Shown here: piece by piece, positions 5,209 to 7,146 of the stretch
How positions within the stretch are numbered: position 1 is the first letter of the stretch
Layout of the letters: every line of letters starts with the position of its first letter
Assembly: GCA_938048505.1 (NCBI GenBank)
Contig: CALIUX010000054.1
Location: 1 to 7,146, forward strand
DNA length: 7,146 bases
Direction of reading: 5' to 3'
DNA from: an uncultured Pseudomonadales bacterium
Lineage (GTDB): Bacteria > Pseudomonadota > Gammaproteobacteria > Pseudomonadales > Cellvibrionaceae
Position numbers and translations under genes: made by a program
The notes under the pieces: generated by a model
The model's database searches: none
Seen by the model: only the letters and a program-made list of their open reading frames with translations
What the model was told of the DNA's origin: nothing

Positions 5209-6435
5209 ATGTTTAAGTTTTTTTCTACGCAAAGCTGTGCGTTATTCGCATGCCTAGGCTTATCTCTACAATCTCATAATGCGGCAGCTGCTGACCATAT
5301 TGACTGGCCCGAAGGCCCTGCTTTTGCTTTCCCTGAACTGGATATCACAGATGTTCTGACATGGGTTCCAAAAAAAGGCAAGCTAGCATTAGGGTTAAAT
5401 CTTCATCCCAATGCAGGCAGTGAAACTGAATTTTCCTCAGACGATGTAGTTTATCGCTTTCGCTTACGACCGGTGGTTCTAGAAGAGCAAGCAGGTGCCA
5501 GTGTTATTGTTCCGAAACTCGTTGCCGGAGAAGCAGAAACTACCATCAACTGCACGGTAGAAAATGATTTGGCCCATTGTACTGCGGGTAACTATAACGC
5601 CTATACCCGATTGAATCACACCAAACGATTCTATAATAGAGCCGCGTTACAAATCGATGCAGGGTTGAAAAAAGACAGCTTTTTTATCGATGTACCTAAT
5701 ACCGGCCTGCATATTTTTCAATCCACCGATGCCTTTGATATTGATTCAGTACCGAGTTATACCGGACCGGTAGCAGGTGAGACTCCATCTAATACCGTTG
5801 CAAATTTTGGTGTTTTGCACATTACTGCGGTCATCGATGTTAATGCAGTACTCGGTAAACAATATGATCACTATATCGTCGCTGCCGATATCTTACTTAA
5901 TGGCGAAATATTTGAACGTATGGGCCGCCCCGAAACCAGCAATTTTGTTCTTCGAGATAATGAATTAAAAGATGAATACAATGGCGGTGATGTTTTTGCC
6001 CTAAGCCAAAATGAAAAAACGCTTTATAGCGAATTGTTTTCCAAATCAATTCAAGGTTGGGATCGATTAGATCGCAAAGTCGATTGGCCAGAAACCGATC
6101 GCAATGCACTTATAGACACGCTGTTACTCGATGGTCTAGTCGTCAATGTTAGGAAAAAATGCCGCTTTAATGAAGATGGCCTTTTTGACCTTGAGCGAGC
6201 AACCGGTCCTTTAAGCCACTATAGTGACCGCTGTGGCGGCCGAACGCCAAATGCAGATCAGCTTGACTCTATTACAACTTTGCTTGTCGCAGGTCCACGT
6301 GCGCTAAAAGATCTGTATGGCGATGGAATTGATAAACCGGCATTTCCTGCCACTAAGGCTTGGCCCTATTTCATCCCGTTCGAGCCAGAATATTCCGCCC
6401 CCTACGCTTGGCCTTATTTCTTCAAGTTCGATTAA
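5209..6435 (+). CDS. Exported DUF4331-like protein
   Basis: The 408-residue product starts with a Sec signal peptide: Lys3, a hydrophobic core around residues 9-20, and an A-A-A site (26-28) with predicted cleavage before Asp29, so it acts in the periplasm or outside the cell. The mature protein begins DHIDWPEGPA, followed by LDITDVLTWV (44-53), GKLALGLNLHPNAG (57-70) and VVYRFRLRPV (80-89), then ERMGRPETSNFVL (236-248), a LKDEYNGGDVF stretch (253-263), CGGRTPNADQLDSITTLLVAG (342-361) and DGIDKPAFP. This order (D-H-x-D start, D-I-T-D-x-x-x-W/F, R-x-G-R-P, G-G-R-T-x-x, D-G-x) is how I remember DUF4331; the biochemical function is unknown. Cys115/Cys124 and Cys318/Cys342 could form disulfides. 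The last 27 residues repeat an aromatic motif. Only a weak GAG precedes the ATG. It is followed by a hairpin and an exported TPR gene on the same strand. Exported protein is certain, family probable. Confidence 0.82.
   Translation: MFKFFSTQSCALFACLGLSLQSHNAAAADHIDWPEGPAFAFPELDITDVLTWVPKKGKLALGLNLHPNAGSETEFSSDDVVYRFRLRPVVLEEQAGASVIVPKLVAGEAETTINCTVENDLAHCTAGNYNAYTRLNHTKRFYNRAALQIDAGLKKDSFFIDVPNTGLHIFQSTDAFDIDSVPSYTGPVAGETPSNTVANFGVLHITAVIDVNAVLGKQYDHYIVAADILLNGEIFERMGRPETSNFVLRDNELKDEYNGGDVFALSQNEKTLYSELFSKSIQGWDRLDRKVDWPETDRNALIDTLLLDGLVVNVRKKCRFNEDGLFDLERATGPLSHYSDRCGGRTPNADQLDSITTLLVAGPRALKDLYGDGIDKPAFPATKAWPYFIPFEPEYSAPYAWPYFFKFD
6358..6432 (+). repeat. Duplicated aromatic motif at the C-terminus of the DUF4331-like protein
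   Basis: A 27-base segment at 6358-6384 (AWPYFIPFE) recurs at 6406-6432 (AWPYFFKFD) with a few changes, 48 bases apart, separated by P-E-Y-S-A-P-Y. Both nucleotide and protein similarity are obvious, so it is probably a local duplication. The second copy ends at the stop codon. Confidence 0.75.
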
Positions 6436-6451
6436 ATAAGCGGTTCTACCT

Positions 6452-6494
6452 CATCGCGAAAGGTTTTACTCTCAAGAATAGACCTTTCGCGATG
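6452..6494 (+). terminator. Perfect 13-bp hairpin between the two exported-protein genes
   Basis: CATCGCGAAAGGT (6452-6464) and ACCTTTCGCGATG (6482-6494) are perfectly complementary around a 17-base loop; two more pairs (a T-G wobble and T-A) can close inward. It starts 17 bases after the stop codon. There is no T-run after either arm on either strand, so it is not a textbook intrinsic terminator; it may stabilise the upstream mRNA, stop transcription with Rho, or be a protein-binding palindrome. A smaller 6-bp hairpin (6504-6520, GCTCAA/TTGAGC) follows. Confidence 0.55.
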
Positions 6495-6503
6495 TCTCTA
6501 GTC

Positions 6504-6520
6504 GCTCAAAAAACTTGAGC
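6504..6520 (+). repeat. Small hairpin GCTCAA-5-TTGAGC
   Basis: GCTCAA (6504-6509) and TTGAGC (6515-6520) are inverted arms around AAAAC. It lies 10 bases after the large hairpin and 61 bases before the TPR gene start. Weak alone, but together the two fill most of the 146-base gap with structure. Confidence 0.4.
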
Positions 6521-6581
6521 TCTATTCGACGACAGCAACACACCCAATGAAATCCCTCTGTATCATTCATTCAATATCCTT

Positions 6582-7146
6582 ATGATTCAATATTGCATCG
6601 TGTCTTTGTGCACCGCACTCATTCTGACTGGCATATCCCCTCGCGGCAATACTGCCGAAATAGACCATATATTAGCGGATATGGGTATCAAAACAGCACA
6701 GTCCACTTCCCAGGCATTAGTAAACCAGATTAGCCGCTGGGAACAAAAAACCAAACGCGCTCCTCAATCCGCACCTTACAATACCAAGTTGGCCTTAGCG
6801 CTCTATCGTGCGGGAGTTTTTGAGGGTGATCTTGCAAAGATCAAGCAAGCAATCAAACATATAAATGTGGCAATAGAATCCAGCAAGGAGAGCAAGCCAC
6901 ATTTGGCACACCTTTATTTAACACGTGCCTCCATGCATTTAAGTCTTCATTTATTTAAAGAATCACAAGATGACATTCATAAGGCATTAGCCTTCAGTAA
7001 AGACCCGCTGAAGAGCGATAATATCTCTGCGGAAATAAGCTGGAATCTGGGTGACTATAAAAACGCCGAAGCATTAATTAGAAAATACGCGAAAGATACC
7101 CCAAGCCTTAAACATCTCGGCAGGCTTGCTATACTGGAAGACAAAC
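6582..7146 (+). CDS. Exported tetratricopeptide-repeat protein, 3' end outside the window
   Basis: The frame is open from ATG 6582 to the window edge, giving 188 residues and one further base. The N-terminus is a likely signal peptide (hydrophobic residues 4-19, possible cleavage after N-T-A at 25), though with no Lys or Arg before the hydrophobic core. The rest is nearly all helical and amphipathic: a helix pair at about 69-100 (LALALYRAGVFEGD then KQAIKHINVAIE), a TPR-like pair at about 107-140 (HLYLTRASMHLSL then ESQDDIHKALAFS, with the typical spaced Leu/Ala/Tyr pattern), and another at about 147-185 (ISWNLGDYKNAEALI). TPRs mediate protein contacts, so it may hold partners in the periplasm. 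It follows the DUF4331-like gene by 146 bases on the same strand. No ribosome binding site is visible before the ATG, so the start is uncertain. Partner and function are unknown. Confidence 0.75.
   Translation, partial: MIQYCIVSLCTALILTGISPRGNTAEIDHILADMGIKTAQSTSQALVNQISRWEQKTKRAPQSAPYNTKLALALYRAGVFEGDLAKIKQAIKHINVAIESSKESKPHLAHLYLTRASMHLSLHLFKESQDDIHKALAFSKDPLKSDNISAEISWNLGDYKNAEALIRKYAKDTPSLKHLGRLAILEDK

Noticed and set aside
5130..5216. 28-codon frame MTFCHITIVCRM... overlapping the start of the DUF4331-like gene by eight bases
   Set aside because: No ribosome binding site, no recognisable domain, and a length expected by chance; the overlap alone is not enough.
1..7146. CRISPR array, rRNA, tRNA or complete insertion sequence
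   Set aside because: No regularly spaced repeats, cloverleaf-like segment, ribosomal motif or transposase frame was seen on either strand.

Overview
The window looks like a chromosomal segment from a marine-type gammaproteobacterium, nearest in flavour to the Pseudomonas/Cellvibrio side of the class. This rests on the sequences themselves: ArgA is the 443-residue fused kinase-like/GNAT form and reads very like the Pseudomonas and E. coli proteins, BirA has the gammaproteobacterial repressor-plus-ligase architecture, and pantothenate kinase is the type III (CoaX) form used by Pseudomonas instead of the CoaA of enterics. Taxonomic placement is an inference from remembered family sequences; no search was run.

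The left part (16-2933, minus strand) is a tight three-gene housekeeping operon read right to left: alr (alanine racemase), birA (biotin-protein ligase/repressor) and coaX (pantothenate kinase). Junctions are one base apart (alr/birA, with the start preferred here) or overlapping (birA/coaX, 11 bases), so translational coupling is likely. The genes supply D-alanine for peptidoglycan, biotinylated carboxylases and CoA. Oddities are an Alr whose motifs look alphaproteobacterial, and an Alr C-terminal tail made of 12-bp tandem repeats that run into the birA initiation region.

A 387-base divergent intergenic region (2934-3320) separates alr from argA. It holds a perfect 13-bp tandem duplication, a small palindrome in the argA leader, and a strong ribosome binding site before the GTG start of argA. 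argA (3321-4652, plus strand) makes N-acetylglutamate, the first step of arginine synthesis, and is followed by a weak terminator-like hairpin.

The 556-base stretch 4653-5208 has no convincing gene and is visibly AT-rich. It carries an 11-bp tandem repeat with an inverted third copy (possibly the scar of a mobile element) and a 9-bp inverted repeat flanking an A/T-tract core. It marks the change from core to accessory DNA.

The right part (5209-7146, plus strand) encodes two exported proteins: a 408-residue DUF4331-like protein with a clear signal peptide, and, after a perfect 13-bp hairpin, the first 188 residues of a tetratricopeptide-repeat protein that runs off the window. The TPR reading frame is open to the window edge. 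This exported pair is the part of the window with unknown biology.
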